Shown: positions 22,747 to 31,440, counted from the first letter of the stretch. The stretch is 64,000 nucleotides of DNA from an uncultured Oscillospiraceae bacterium (GCA_934589675.1 CAKTOF010000010.1:1-64000); one strand, 5' to 3'. Program-made: numbers and translations. Notes: generated by a model from the letters alone, not told the origin.

Positions 22747-22791
22747 GCAGGTATTTTGCCCCTCCAAGAGGGGCAAAATGCCTGCTTTTTT
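22747..22791 (+). terminator. Terminator of the MBL-VOC-YgjP-HU cluster
   Basis: A 17-bp stem (22747-22763 with 22769-22785) with one mismatch, followed by six T. Between 22640 and this hairpin are GCCGGCCGAAGCCGG-type short palindromes without an obvious role. Confidence 0.85.
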
Positions 22792-22878
22792 CATGCGCCA
22801 TTTCCTCGCCCCTCGCGGGGCGGCCGGAAATGATGCTGCCGCAAAACCCGCCGGAAAGCCACAAAGGAGAGAGAAAAA

Positions 22879-23409
22879 ATGACACACAAATTCACCCGCA
22901 GCCTCGTAACGAGCGCCATGTGCCTCGCGCTTGCGCTCGTGCTGCCGATGGTCACGGGCGGCATCCCGAAGGTCGGCAATATGCTCTGCCCGATGCACCT
23001 TCCGGTGCTGCTGTGCGGCTTCCTCGCGGGCTGGCCGTGGGGCCTTGCCGTCGGCGCGATCGCGCCGCTGCTGCGCTCGGTGACCTTCGGGATGCCGCCG
23101 ATGCCCGTCGCCATCCCCATGGCCTTCGAGCTGGCCGCCTACGGCGCGCTGACCGGGCTACTTTACCATCTGCTGCCGAAAAAGCCGGGCTTTGTCTACG
23201 TCAGCCTCATCGCGTCCATGGCGCTCGGCCGCGTCGTGTGGGGCGCGGCGAAGCTCGTCATGGCGGGGCTTACGAGCGCGGCCTTCCCGTTTTCCGCATT
23301 TTTGTCCGGCGCGATCCTGACGGCGTGGCCGGGCATCGCCGCGCAGATCGTCCTCGTGCCCGCGCTCGTGCTGGCGCTGCGCCGGGCGGGGCTTGTGACG
23401 AACGACTAA
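22879..23409 (+). CDS. ECF transporter S component (substrate unknown)
   Basis: 176 residues with about six membrane helices and no signal peptide. The opening (VTSAMCLALALVLPMVTGGI) and LCPMHLPVLLCGFLAGWPWG are typical of vitamin-binding S components of energy-coupling-factor transporters. No EcfA or EcfT lies next to it, so it would share a common energising module (group II). I searched the 240-base leader for TPP, folate, preQ1 or cobalamin riboswitch cores and saw none, so the vitamin is not assigned. AAAGGAGAGAG precedes the ATG. Confidence 0.8.
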   Translation: MTHKFTRSLVTSAMCLALALVLPMVTGGIPKVGNMLCPMHLPVLLCGFLAGWPWGLAVGAIAPLLRSVTFGMPPMPVAIPMAFELAAYGALTGLLYHLLPKKPGFVYVSLIASMALGRVVWGAAKLVMAGLTSAAFPFSAFLSGAILTAWPGIAAQIVLVPALVLALRRAGLVTND

Positions 23410-23469
23410 AGCGGTTGCCGCGCCGCGCCCGCCGTGCTATACTCAGAGAAAAACGGAAGGGCGAACGCA

Positions 23470-23937
23470 ATGAAGCAGCTTAACGTACTTATTATCGACG
23501 GGCAGGGCGGCCGCATCGGGCGCCAGCTCGTCGAGCGTATCCGCGCGTCCGGCATTCCGGCGCACATCACGGCCGTCGGCACAAACTCCGCCGCGACGGC
23601 CGCCATGCTCAAGGGCGGCGCCGATCAGGGTGCGACGGGCGAGAACGCCGTGGCCGTGTGCAGCCGCAGCGCCGACGTCATCGTCGGCCCCATCGGCATC
23701 GTCATCGCCGACGCCATGCTCGGCGAGATCACGGAGAACATGGCCGTCGCCGTCGGAAAAAGCGGCGCGCGGAAGCTGCTGCTCCCCGTGAACCTGTGCG
23801 CCAACACCGTTGTCGGCGTCCCGGATGTGTCCATCTCCGCGCTGCTATTCAGCACGGTCGAGCATCTGAAGGCCATGGCGGAGGAGCGCTGCGCGCATCC
23901 GGCGGCCGCCGTTGACAACTGCGGAGATCTCTGTTAG
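23470..23937 (+). CDS. DUF3842 family protein
   Basis: 155 residues. The start MKQLNVLIIDGQGGRIGRQL is a Rossmann-like nucleotide-binding opening characteristic of DUF3842, followed by AVGTNSAATAAMLKGGADQG and GPIGIVIADAMLGEITENMA. The family is common in Clostridia and has no assigned function. It is soluble. The promoter for the next MATE gene lies inside its 3' end. Confidence 0.85.
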   Translation: MKQLNVLIIDGQGGRIGRQLVERIRASGIPAHITAVGTNSAATAAMLKGGADQGATGENAVAVCSRSADVIVGPIGIVIADAMLGEITENMAVAVGKSGARKLLLPVNLCANTVVGVPDVSISALLFSTVEHLKAMAEERCAHPAAAVDNCGDLC

Positions 23938-24008
23938 AATGCGATTGATCACAGGAGGCAAAAAGCCGGATAAGACGTCGGGCCGCCCGGTCTTATCCGG
24001 CTTTTTCT
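23912..24008 (+). promoter_or_regulatory. Promoter plus terminator-like leader before the third MATE gene
   Basis: TTGACA (23912-23917), 17 bases, TAGAAT (23935-23940) lie at the end of the DUF3842 gene. Only 20 bases later is a perfect 17-bp hairpin (23960-23976 with 23990-24006) ending in TTTTT, then the MATE ribosome binding site GAGGGGAAGG. The hairpin terminates the upstream gene but also lies inside the new leader, so it may act as an attenuator. Confidence 0.6.
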
Positions 24009-24026
24009 GACGAGAGGGGAAGGAAA

Positions 24027-25343
24027 ATGGATCTTCTGACAGGGAATTTGAAGTCGATCTACCGCAAATACCTGCTGTCGGCCATCGGCAGCGCCATCAT
24101 TTCGACGATCTACATCAGCGTCGACCTCATCGCGGTCGGACACTATGCAGGGCCGACGGGCAGCGCGGCGTTCTCGTGCGTCAATCCGCTCTACTCGGCC
24201 ATGATCGCGCTCGGCCTGCTGCTCGGCATCGGCGGGTCGGTGTGGATGTCGAACTGCCGCGGCGCCGGGCGCGAGCGGGAGGCGAACGGGTACTTCACCG
24301 TGACGGCCGCCGCGGCCGTGATCGCGGCGGCGGTGCTCTGCGCGGTCTATCTCATCTGGCTCGACCCGCTTCTGCGGCTGTTCGGCGCGGACGATGTGCT
24401 TTTGCCCCATGCCCGCGCCTACGCGCGCTGGATCGCCATCGCCTCGCCCGCGTTTCTGCTCGGCGTGACGCTCGGCAGCTTCGTCCGCAACGACGGCGCG
24501 CCGGGGCTGTGCGCGGTGTCGACGCTCATCGGCGGCGGGCTCAACATGATCGGCGACTATGTGCTCGTGTTCGTGTGCGACATGGGTATGGCCGGCGCGG
24601 GCCTCGCCACGGCCATTGGCCAGCTGACGATGCTGCTCGTGCTCCTGACGCATTTTCTGCGGCGCGGCCGGTGCAAAATGCGCCTTGTGCGGACGGAGGG
24701 CGTGTGGAAAAAGCTGCGCGGCATCGTGTCGGCCGGCTTTTCGCCCTTTGTCGTCGACCTCACCAACGGCGTGACCATCGCGCTGTTCAACAACCAGATC
24801 ATGCGCCTTGCCACGAGCGTGGAGCTGGCCGTATTTGGCACGGTGTCGAACGTCATCATCCTGTTCCAGTCGCTTTTTTACGGCGTCGGCCAGTGCATCC
24901 AGCCGACGGTCTCCGTCTGCCACGGCGCGGGGAAGGAGAGCCGCGTGCGCTTTATGCGCCGCGCGGCGCTCTATACGGCCGTCGCCATGGGCGCGGCGTT
25001 CTGCCTTGCGTGCGAGATCTTCCCGGAGTTTTTCCTGCGGCTTTACATGGACGTGACGGACGAGGTGCTCGCCGTCGGGCCGCGTATCCTGCGCGTGTAC
25101 GCGACGAGCCTGCTGTTTATGGGCGTGGGCATCGTGGGCATCTATTATTTGCAGTCCATCCTGCGCTCAAAGCAGTCCGTTGCGCTCTCGCTGCTGCGCG
25201 GATTTGTGCTGTGCGTGGCGTTCATGCTCGTGCTGCCGGCCGTGTTCGGCTTTGACGCCATCTGGCTGACCATGCCGCTCACGGAGCTCATCACGGCCGC
25301 CATCGCGGTCGCGCTGATGAAAAGGAGCGCCGGAAAGGCATAA
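24027..25343 (+). CDS. MATE-family efflux transporter (MepA-like)
   Basis: 438 residues, about 12 membrane helices in two halves, MATE fold (YISVDLIAVGHYAGPTGSAA, then LGLLLGIGGSVWMSNCRGAG). The GxGGSxxxSxxxGxG segment is typical of the MepA-like branch. It probably exports cationic compounds. It has its own promoter with a hairpin leader and is followed by a strong terminator. Confidence 0.85.
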   Translation: MDLLTGNLKSIYRKYLLSAIGSAIISTIYISVDLIAVGHYAGPTGSAAFSCVNPLYSAMIALGLLLGIGGSVWMSNCRGAGREREANGYFTVTAAAAVIAAAVLCAVYLIWLDPLLRLFGADDVLLPHARAYARWIAIASPAFLLGVTLGSFVRNDGAPGLCAVSTLIGGGLNMIGDYVLVFVCDMGMAGAGLATAIGQLTMLLVLLTHFLRRGRCKMRLVRTEGVWKKLRGIVSAGFSPFVVDLTNGVTIALFNNQIMRLATSVELAVFGTVSNVIILFQSLFYGVGQCIQPTVSVCHGAGKESRVRFMRRAALYTAVAMGAAFCLACEIFPEFFLRLYMDVTDEVLAVGPRILRVYATSLLFMGVGIVGIYYLQSILRSKQSVALSLLRGFVLCVAFMLVLPAVFGFDAIWLTMPLTELITAAIAVALMKRSAGKA

Positions 25344-25384
25344 AAAAACAGGGCCGCCGCGCAGGACGCGGCGGCCTTTTTTGT
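25344..25384 (+). terminator. Terminator of the third MATE gene
   Basis: GGCCGCCGCG (25352-25361) pairs with CGCGGCGGCC (25367-25376), followed by TTTTTT; an A-run on the left makes it bidirectional. Confidence 0.85.
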
Positions 25385-25404
25385 TGAGGCGGGGAGTTTC
25401 GGGC

Positions 25405-25840
25405 GCACCCGTAGGGGCGACCCTTGCGGTCGCCCGGCGGCTGGATGCAGGACGAGAGCCTTTTAACCTCTCAGTCGGCTCCGCCGACAGCTCCCCTTTC
25501 AGGGGAGCCTTTCGGAAGGCGCGTGCCGCAATCGGCGCGCGGTAGACGCGGCGGCGCAGTCAAAGCGGCGGGATGGGGTCATCCCGCCCTACGGCGTGTC
25601 CGGTATCGCTCAGCGCCGCCGAATTCCCGCCGCGCCAAAGCCTCCCCTGTGCAAGGGGAGGTGGCACGGCGGAACGCCGTGACGGAGGGGTTGGCGGGGC
25701 GCGAGATCGAATTTTCGACGCGCACTGCCGCGCCCTCAAGCTCCAACCCCTCAGTCAGCTGACGCTGACAGCTCCCCTTACACAGGGGAGCCTTGCCGCG
25801 TGCCGCAATCGGCGCTTTGGGGCTTTCACTCAGGGCTTTT
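25405..25840. repeat. Composite intergenic repeat cluster 2
   Basis: No gene lies in this 430-base stretch. It holds GTAGGGGCGACCCTTGCGGT (25411-25430), the CAGTCGGCTCCGCCGACAGCTCC unit at about 25468-25518, the GCGGGATGGGGTCATCCCGC palindrome at 25567-25600, and CCTCCCCTGTGCAAGGGGAG at 25637-25697. A second copy of the CAGTCAGCTGACGCTGACAG unit lies at 25747-25797. All recur in the other four clusters. Confidence 0.8.
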
Positions 25841-25913
25841 TTGTGGTAAACTATATGGATACGGCGGGGTGCCGCCTGAAAAATGCGGAGTCTGAGAGGG
25901 CGGATTTGAAAAA

Positions 25914-26909
25914 ATGGGCAAGAATATCATTATGATCGGGATGCCCGGCGCGGGCAAGAGCACGATCGGCGTCGTGCTGGCCAAGGCGCTGTGCTGCGAT
26001 TTTGTCGACTGCGACCTTGCCATCCAGCGGCAGGAGGGGTGCTCGCTCAGCCGCATTCTCGACCGCGAGGGCGTCGAGGGCTTCCTGCGGGTGGAAGAGC
26101 GCGTGCTCGCCGGGCTCCGGTTCCCGCACGACGCCGTCGTTGCGACGGGCGGCAGCGCCGTCTACGGCGCGCGGGCCATGGAAAACCTGAAAAAGGACGG
26201 CATCGCGCTCTACCTGCGCCTTTCCTACGACGCCGTGGCCGAGCGCCTGGGCGACCTGCACGAGCGCGGCGTCGCGCTGCGCGCCGGGCAGGACTTAAAG
26301 GCCGCCTACGACGAGCGCTGCCGGCTCTACGAGCGCTATGCGGACGTCACGGTCGACTGCGACGGCATGACGATCGCCCAGACGCTCGCCGCCGCGCTGG
26401 AGGCGCTGCGCGCGGCGGGCTTTGCCGGGCGCGCCATGCGGCGGTCGGATCGCGCCGTGACGGAGCTTGCCGGCCAGCTGGCCATCCTGCGCGCGTGCGA
26501 CGTCTGCCGCATCGCCATCAACGACGAGGCGGCGCCGTACATCGTCCCCCTGAGCTTCGGCGAGGAGGAGCTGGGCGGCAGCGTGACGCTCTATTTCCAC
26601 GGCGCGGCCGCGGGGACGAAGCTGGCGCTCATCGAAAAAGACGCGCGCGTGGGCTTCGAGGCCGACCGCGTGGAAAAAACGGTCACATCCGACGTTGCGT
26701 GCGAGAGTACAATGTACTACGAGAGCGTCGTCGGCACGGGCCGGGCGGAAAAACTCTCCGGCGAAGCGGCGCTGCACGGCCTTCGCGTCATTATGCGCCA
26801 CTACGGGCGCGAGGACGCCGTGTTCGATCCGGAGCTTCTTTCGCGCACGCAGGTGCTCTGCATCCGCGTTGAGCACATGACGGGCAAGCGCCGCCCGGCG
26901 ATGGGATGA
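25914..26909 (+). CDS. Fusion: shikimate kinase domain + Nim-like pyridoxamine-phosphate-oxidase domain
   Basis: 331 residues. Residues 1-170 are a shikimate kinase-like P-loop domain: Walker A GMPGAGKST (9-17), the DxD-type segment DFVDCDLAI, and VVATGGSAV for the substrate loop. The aromatic pathway would use this step to phosphorylate shikimate. Residues about 174-331 are a flavin-reductase-like split barrel starting MRRSDRAVTELAGQLAILRA, as in NimA/5-nitroimidazole reductases. I find no stop or frameshift between them, so it is one polypeptide. The lid arginine of true shikimate kinases is not clear to me, so the kinase part may act on something else. The GIY-YIG gene overlaps its end. 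Confidence 0.8.
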   Translation: MGKNIIMIGMPGAGKSTIGVVLAKALCCDFVDCDLAIQRQEGCSLSRILDREGVEGFLRVEERVLAGLRFPHDAVVATGGSAVYGARAMENLKKDGIALYLRLSYDAVAERLGDLHERGVALRAGQDLKAAYDERCRLYERYADVTVDCDGMTIAQTLAAALEALRAAGFAGRAMRRSDRAVTELAGQLAILRACDVCRIAINDEAAPYIVPLSFGEEELGGSVTLYFHGAAAGTKLALIEKDARVGFEADRVEKTVTSDVACESTMYYESVVGTGRAEKLSGEAALHGLRVIMRHYGREDAVFDPELLSRTQVLCIRVEHMTGKRRPAMG

Positions 26910-27205
26910 ACGTCGTCTACATGCTCCGCTGCGGCGACGGCTCGCTCTACACCGGCTGGACGAACGACCTGCCGCACCGGCTGGCCATGCATCGGTCCGG
27001 CCGCGGCGGGAAGTACACCCGCGCGCATCAGCCCGTGGAGCTTGCGTATTTTGAGGCGCAGCCCACAAAGCGCGACGCCATGCGGCGGGAGACGGAGATC
27101 AAAGCGCTCCCGCGGAAGGAAAAGCTCGCCCTGTGCGAGCGATTTGAGCAGGACGGGTCTGACGGTCAGGGCCTGCCCTCCGAAAAAACTGAAACATCAC
27201 TATAA
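26906..27205 (+). CDS. GIY-YIG nuclease domain protein (UPF0213 type)
   Basis: 99 residues. VVYMLRCGDGSLYTGWTNDL is the GIY-YIG core (here VYML...YTG), followed by RLAMHRSGRGGKYTRAHQPV with the conserved arginine and a late Glu (RETEIKALPRKEK). It is the small stand-alone form widespread in bacteria, suspected in DNA repair. The ATG overlaps the stop of the fusion gene by 4 bases. Confidence 0.85.
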   Translation: MNVVYMLRCGDGSLYTGWTNDLPHRLAMHRSGRGGKYTRAHQPVELAYFEAQPTKRDAMRRETEIKALPRKEKLALCERFEQDGSDGQGLPSEKTETSL

Positions 27206-27293
27206 TGAAGTGCGCCATCTGCGCGGCGAAGCGGTCAAAGCTCTCCCCGCGCGAAATCACCATGACCGTCACGCGCACAGTAAGGAAGATACC

Positions 27294-29054
27294 ATGCAAT
27301 TTTCAGATCTCGGGCTCAGCCGCCCGATCCTCAACGCCATTTCCGAGCTCGGCTATGAAACGCCGACTCCCATCCAGCAGGCCGCCATTCCAGCCGTGCT
27401 CGCCGGGCGCGACGTGCTCGGCCTGGCTCAGACGGGCACGGGCAAGACGTGCGCGTTCGCCGCGCCCATTTTGCAGAATTTAGCCAAAGAAATTGTGAGC
27501 GGCAAGCCGCCCATCCGCGCGCTCATCGTCACGCCGACGCGCGAGCTCGCCATCCAGATCGGCGAGAGCTTCGACCAGTACGGCCGCCATCTGCCGATCA
27601 AAAACGCCGTCATCTTCGGCGGCGTCGGGCAGGAGCCGCAGGTGCAGCGGCTAAGATCCGGCGTCGATATTTTAACGGCGACGCCCGGCCGCCTGCTCGA
27701 CCTGCATTCTCAGGGTCACATCGACCTTTCGCATCTGGAGGTTTTCGTCCTCGACGAGGCCGACCGGATGCTCGACATGGGCTTTATCCACGACGTGCGG
27801 CGCATCATCGCGCTGCTGCCGGACAAGCGCCAGACGCTCTTCTTCTCCGCGACGATGCCGGACGAAGTGACCGAGCTTGTCCGCGCGCTGCTCCGCGACC
27901 CCGTCCGCGCGGCGGTCGACCCGGTCTCCTCGCCCGTAGACGCCATCGCGCAGTCGCTCTATTTCGTGGACAAGGCCAACAAGCCGAAGCTGCTGCTGGA
28001 CATTATCCGCGAGCAGGACGTCAAAAACGCGCTCGTCTTTACCCGCACGAAGCACGGGGCCAACCGCGTGGCGGAATTTTTGCAGAAGAACGGCGTCTCC
28101 GCCGCCGCCATCCACGGCAACAAGTCCCAGACCGCGCGGCAGGCGGCGCTCGGCGGGTTCAAGGACGGCTCCATCCGCATCCTCGTCGCGACGGACATCG
28201 CCGCGCGCGGGCTGGACATCTCGGGGCTGTCGCACGCTTTTAACTACGACCTGCCCGAGGTGCCGGAGACGTATGTCCACCGCATCGGCCGCACCGGCCG
28301 CGCCGGGCACGAGGGCACGGCCATCGCGTTCTGCTGCATCGACGAGATGGAGTATCTGCGCGGGATCGAGAAGCTCATCGGCCGGAAGATCCCGGTCGTG
28401 GACGATCACCCGTACCCGATGACCGTCATGGAGCCGACGCCGAAGGACAAAAACGGCCGCCCCATCCGCAAGGACGCCCCCAAGGCGAAGCCCGCCGCGC
28501 CCGCGGCGGAAAATCCGGCGAAAAAACCGGAAAAGCAGCCCGCACCCGTGGCCGAGGCGCCCGCCGAGCCGAAGCCGAAGAAGAAAAAGACGAAAAAGCA
28601 GCCGCAGCCGACAACGGCGATCCGTCCGCAGCCGCAGGCGGCCTACACGCGGCACGACGGCTACGAGATCCCGCAGTTTCAGGTCGCGGGCGGCAGCGCG
28701 CCGCAGGAGATCCGCACGCTGGCCGACAACCGCCCCGTCGCCCAGCCGCGCAGCGGCGGCGGACGGCGCCCGCCGAAGTTCAACCCTGCCGCGCTGACCG
28801 CCCCCAAAAAGCAGCCGGAGGCCGCGCCGGAGGCAAAGCTACAGGGCGGGAAAAAGAAAAGATCCGTCGGCGAGAGCGTGCCGAAGCACGTCTACGCCAC
28901 GCGCGAAAAGCGCCCGGCCGCGGGCGAGCACGTCATGGACGCGACGGCGCGTTTTCTGATGCCGCGCACATATGACGATGCGCCCGCGCCGGCCGAGGCG
29001 CCAAAAAAGAGCGGCAGCCATCGCCGCCGCAATCCGAAAAAACGTCAGGGGTGA
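27294..29054 (+). CDS. DEAD-box RNA helicase (RhlE-like)
   Basis: 586 residues. The Q motif and helicase motifs are in order: PTPIQQAAIP, AQTGTGKT (I), PTRELAIQ (Ia), TPGRLLD, VLDEADRMLDMGF (II), SAT (III), ATDIAARGLDI (V) and HRIGRTGRAG (VI). The core ends near 375. After it comes a low-complexity tail of about 200 residues rich in Lys, Pro, Ala and Gln (KPEKQPAPVAEAPAEPKPKK), likely for RNA contact. I chose the ATG at 27294 (AAGGAAGAT upstream) because the Q motif starts right behind it; a longer frame lacks a site. It would unwind RNA in ribosome assembly or mRNA decay. Confidence 0.9.
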   Translation: MQFSDLGLSRPILNAISELGYETPTPIQQAAIPAVLAGRDVLGLAQTGTGKTCAFAAPILQNLAKEIVSGKPPIRALIVTPTRELAIQIGESFDQYGRHLPIKNAVIFGGVGQEPQVQRLRSGVDILTATPGRLLDLHSQGHIDLSHLEVFVLDEADRMLDMGFIHDVRRIIALLPDKRQTLFFSATMPDEVTELVRALLRDPVRAAVDPVSSPVDAIAQSLYFVDKANKPKLLLDIIREQDVKNALVFTRTKHGANRVAEFLQKNGVSAAAIHGNKSQTARQAALGGFKDGSIRILVATDIAARGLDISGLSHAFNYDLPEVPETYVHRIGRTGRAGHEGTAIAFCCIDEMEYLRGIEKLIGRKIPVVDDHPYPMTVMEPTPKDKNGRPIRKDAPKAKPAAPAAENPAKKPEKQPAPVAEAPAEPKPKKKKTKKQPQPTTAIRPQPQAAYTRHDGYEIPQFQVAGGSAPQEIRTLADNRPVAQPRSGGGRRPPKFNPAALTAPKKQPEAAPEAKLQGGKKKRSVGESVPKHVYATREKRPAAGEHVMDATARFLMPRTYDDAPAPAEAPKKSGSHRRRNPKKRQG

Positions 29055-29058
29055 AGCC

Positions 29059-30057
29059 ATGAAACGCGTCCTGCTTCTTACGACCGGCGGCACGATCGCC
29101 AGCCGTCCGACGGGCGAGGGCCTCGCGCCGCAGATGGCGCCGGACGACCTGCTCCGCTATATGGAGGATCTGCCGCGCCACTATGACATCGACGTGCTTG
29201 ATTTAATGAGCCTCGACTCGTCCAACATTCAGGCCGAGGAGTGGCAGAAGATCGCCCGCGCCGTGGCTTCGCGCCTGTCGGAGTACGACGGCGTCGTCAT
29301 CACGCACGGCACGGACACGATGGCCTACACGGCCTCGGCGCTGTGCTATATGCTGCGGAATCTCAGAAAGCCCGTCGTCCTCACGGGCGCGCAGATGCCG
29401 ATCGACAACCTGCTCACCGACGCGCGCAACAATCTCTACACGGCCTTTGCCGCCGTCGAGTGCGGCATTCCGGGCGTGTCGGTCGCGTTCAACCACAAGA
29501 TCATCCGCGGCTGCCGCGCCGTCAAGGTGCGCACGATGGGCTTCGAGGCGTTCGAGAGCGTGAACGCGGGGCTGCTCGGCGAGGTCTGCGGCGACGGGAT
29601 GCACCGCTACTGCCCGGACGCGCCGGAGGAGCCAGAGTTTGCGCTCGATGACCACCTGAGCACGGACGTCTTTCTCCTCAAGCTCATCCCGAGCACGAAC
29701 CCGGCGGTCTTTTCCATGCTCGAGCAGCTCGGCTGCCGCGGGCTCGTCATCGAGGCGTTCGGCTCGGGCGGGATGCACTTTGTCCGCCGCAACCTGCTCG
29801 ACGCGCTGACAAAGCTCACCCGGCGCGGCATGGCCGTCGTCGTGTGCAGCCAGTGCCTTTATGAGACGAGCGACCTGAGCCTTTACGAGGTCGGCACGAA
29901 GCTCCTGTCCTGCGGCGTCATCCCGGGGCGCGACATGACGACCGAGGCCGTCGTCACGAAGCTCATGTGGGCGCTCGGCCAGACGGACGACCCGGCGGCG
30001 ATCCGGGATATGTTCGCCACGAACTATGCCGGCGAGATCACGCTCCCGGAAGATTGA
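29059..30057 (+). CDS. ansA: L-asparaginase (type I)
   Basis: 332 residues, the length of bacterial cytoplasmic asparaginases. LLLTTGGTIASRP (with the catalytic Thr) and VVITHGTDTMAYTASAL (second Thr-Asp-Thr site) are the two family signatures. There is no signal peptide, which points to the cytoplasmic type that hydrolyses asparagine to aspartate and ammonia. It follows the helicase gene by 4 bases with GGGGTGAAG upstream and is probably co-transcribed. A bidirectional terminator ends the unit. Confidence 0.88.
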   Translation: MKRVLLLTTGGTIASRPTGEGLAPQMAPDDLLRYMEDLPRHYDIDVLDLMSLDSSNIQAEEWQKIARAVASRLSEYDGVVITHGTDTMAYTASALCYMLRNLRKPVVLTGAQMPIDNLLTDARNNLYTAFAAVECGIPGVSVAFNHKIIRGCRAVKVRTMGFEAFESVNAGLLGEVCGDGMHRYCPDAPEEPEFALDDHLSTDVFLLKLIPSTNPAVFSMLEQLGCRGLVIEAFGSGGMHFVRRNLLDALTKLTRRGMAVVVCSQCLYETSDLSLYEVGTKLLSCGVIPGRDMTTEAVVTKLMWALGQTDDPAAIRDMFATNYAGEITLPED

Positions 30058-30062
30058 AAAAA

Positions 30063-30106
30063 CAAGACGCGGCGCTCCCGAAAAAAACGGGAGCGCCGCG
30101 GTTTTT
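30063..30106. terminator. Bidirectional terminator between asparaginase and thioesterase
   Basis: CGCGGCGCTCCCG (30068-30080) pairs with CGGGAGCGCCGCG (30088-30100); GTTTTT follows on the right and an A-rich stretch on the left. Confidence 0.85.
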
Positions 30107-30575
30107 ATCTGTGGTTTGTCACCTGATCGCACAGCGTCAGCGTGTCGGTGAGCGGCTCGAGCATGAAATAGGTGAACGAGCCGGAGCAGATGGTCTTGCC
30201 GTCGCCCGTGTACACGCGGGCGGAGACGACGGTGACGTTGCTGCCGGGCTTGACGACCTCGGCCGTGCAGAACAGCTCGCGCCCGGCCGGGACGGAGCGG
30301 AGGTAGTTGACGCTCGTGTCGAGCGTGACGCAGCCGTGGCCGGTCGAGCAGGCGGCGAGGCCGGACAGGTGATCCATGATGGTGTAGAGCGCGCCGCCGT
30401 GGATGATGCCGCGCGGGTTGCACGCGTGCGCGTCCGGCGTGATGGCGCCCTCGGCGACAAATTTTCGCACGGCCGTCACGGTGAGGCCGAGGTCGCTCGT
30501 GAAGTGGCCGGGGCGGTTTGACCGCTCGACGAGGCGGTCATAGAGCTCCGTGAGCGGAGCGGAAGTCTGATCCAA
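30105..30575 (-). CDS. PaaI-like hotdog thioesterase (TTG start)
   Basis: 156 residues. The start is TTG at 30575 with AGGAGGG 7 bases upstream; the longer open frame lacks a site. The hotdog motif NPRGIIHGGALYTIMDHLSG (about 62-81) with the HGG loop and catalytic Asp is that of PaaI-type acyl-CoA thioesterases, followed by SVNYLRSVPAGRELFCTAEV. It should hydrolyse aromatic or medium acyl-CoA esters. It is a single gene. Confidence 0.8.
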   Translation of the reverse strand: MDQTSAPLTELYDRLVERSNRPGHFTSDLGLTVTAVRKFVAEGAITPDAHACNPRGIIHGGALYTIMDHLSGLAACSTGHGCVTLDTSVNYLRSVPAGRELFCTAEVVKPGSNVTVVSARVYTGDGKTICSGSFTYFMLEPLTDTLTLCDQVTNHR

Positions 30576-30721
30576 TGGGGGTTCCCTCCTGAAAAATCGC
30601 GGTGTGGTTAGCTTGCGCAGAACGCTCCTATTATAACCGCCCGTCCGCGCCAATGCAACGCGGGCGGAAGGTTTTTTTGAAGCAGCGGGGAAAAACCGCC
30701 CATTTTCGCGCGGCAAGAACC

Positions 30722-30750
30722 TTGTAACCGGCGCGGGGATGTGGTAGAAT
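30722..30750 (+). promoter_or_regulatory. Promoter of the pilin-like gene
   Basis: TTGTAA (30722-30727), 17 bases, TAGAAT (30745-30750), with GAAAGGGG as ribosome binding site before the GTG. Confidence 0.65.
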
Positions 30751-30781
30751 ACGAGCCGAAAAAAAGAAAGGGGCGACCGCC

Positions 30782-31408
30782 GTGAACGCGCAAAACCGCA
30801 AAAAGGGCTTTACACTGGTCGAGCTGATCGTCGTGCTCGTGATCGTGGCGGTTCTGGCGGCGCTGCTCATCCCCTCGCTGACCAGATACATCGACAAGGC
30901 CAGAAAGCGATCGCTCGTGCTGGAGGCAAAGGGCGTCTGGACGGCGGCGCAGACGGCGGCCACGGAGTACTACGGCCTCTACAGCAGCGAGCAGAGCATG
31001 AAAGACTCCCTGATCAACTCCTGCACGATCAACGGCACGAAATATGTCAAGTGTCTCGGCAGGATCTCAAACGCGTCGCTCTCCGACGAGCAGAGCAAGT
31101 GGCACACCGGCAGCCTCACGGCCAGCCAGAAGATCGCCCAGCAGGTGCTCATCTACCTCGAAAGCCGCGACAAGAGCGACGCCCAGTACAGCTTCGGCAA
31201 CACCAGCGTCCCCATCTCCGGCAAGACGCTCAAGGAGAGCATCCGCTACAGCTTCGGGGCCAATCCCCCGAAAAACGCCGTGTTCATCCAGATCTTCTAC
31301 GACGAAAACTGCAAGATCCTCGCCCTGAACTTCGGCAGGGACGGCTACCTTGTGACGATGACGGAAGGGCAGCAGCCCGTCTGCGAAAAAAACGGTAGGA
31401 TCCTGTGA
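30782..31408 (+). CDS. Type IV pilin-like prepilin (orphan)
   Basis: 208 residues beginning with GTG. KKGFTLVELIVVLVIVAVLA is a class III prepilin signal: cleavage after Gly, then Phe and the Glu at +5, leading into the hydrophobic assembly helix. The rest is a globular domain of about 170 residues with two pairs of cysteines. No peptidase, ATPase or platform protein gene is near, so the machinery must be elsewhere. It could be a minor pilin or a pseudopilin of a DNA-uptake or secretion system. Confidence 0.8.
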   Translation: MNAQNRKKGFTLVELIVVLVIVAVLAALLIPSLTRYIDKARKRSLVLEAKGVWTAAQTAATEYYGLYSSEQSMKDSLINSCTINGTKYVKCLGRISNASLSDEQSKWHTGSLTASQKIAQQVLIYLESRDKSDAQYSFGNTSVPISGKTLKESIRYSFGANPPKNAVFIQIFYDENCKILALNFGRDGYLVTMTEGQQPVCEKNGRIL

Positions 31409-31412
31409 TTTT

Positions 31413-31440
31413 ACGGACTGCTTCGGCAGTCCGTTTTTTT
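31413..31440 (+). terminator. Terminator of the pilin-like gene
   Basis: ACGGACTGC-TTCG-GCAGTCCGT with a UUCG tetraloop and seven T. Confidence 0.9.

Noticed and set aside
22640..22878. Riboswitch upstream of the ECF S component at 22879
   Set aside because: I looked for TPP, tetrahydrofolate, preQ1, FMN and cobalamin cores and saw only short palindromes and a terminator that belongs to the upstream cluster.
14515..25343. Recent triplication of MATE genes
   Set aside because: The three proteins differ throughout in sequence and local context; they are distant family members, not fresh copies.
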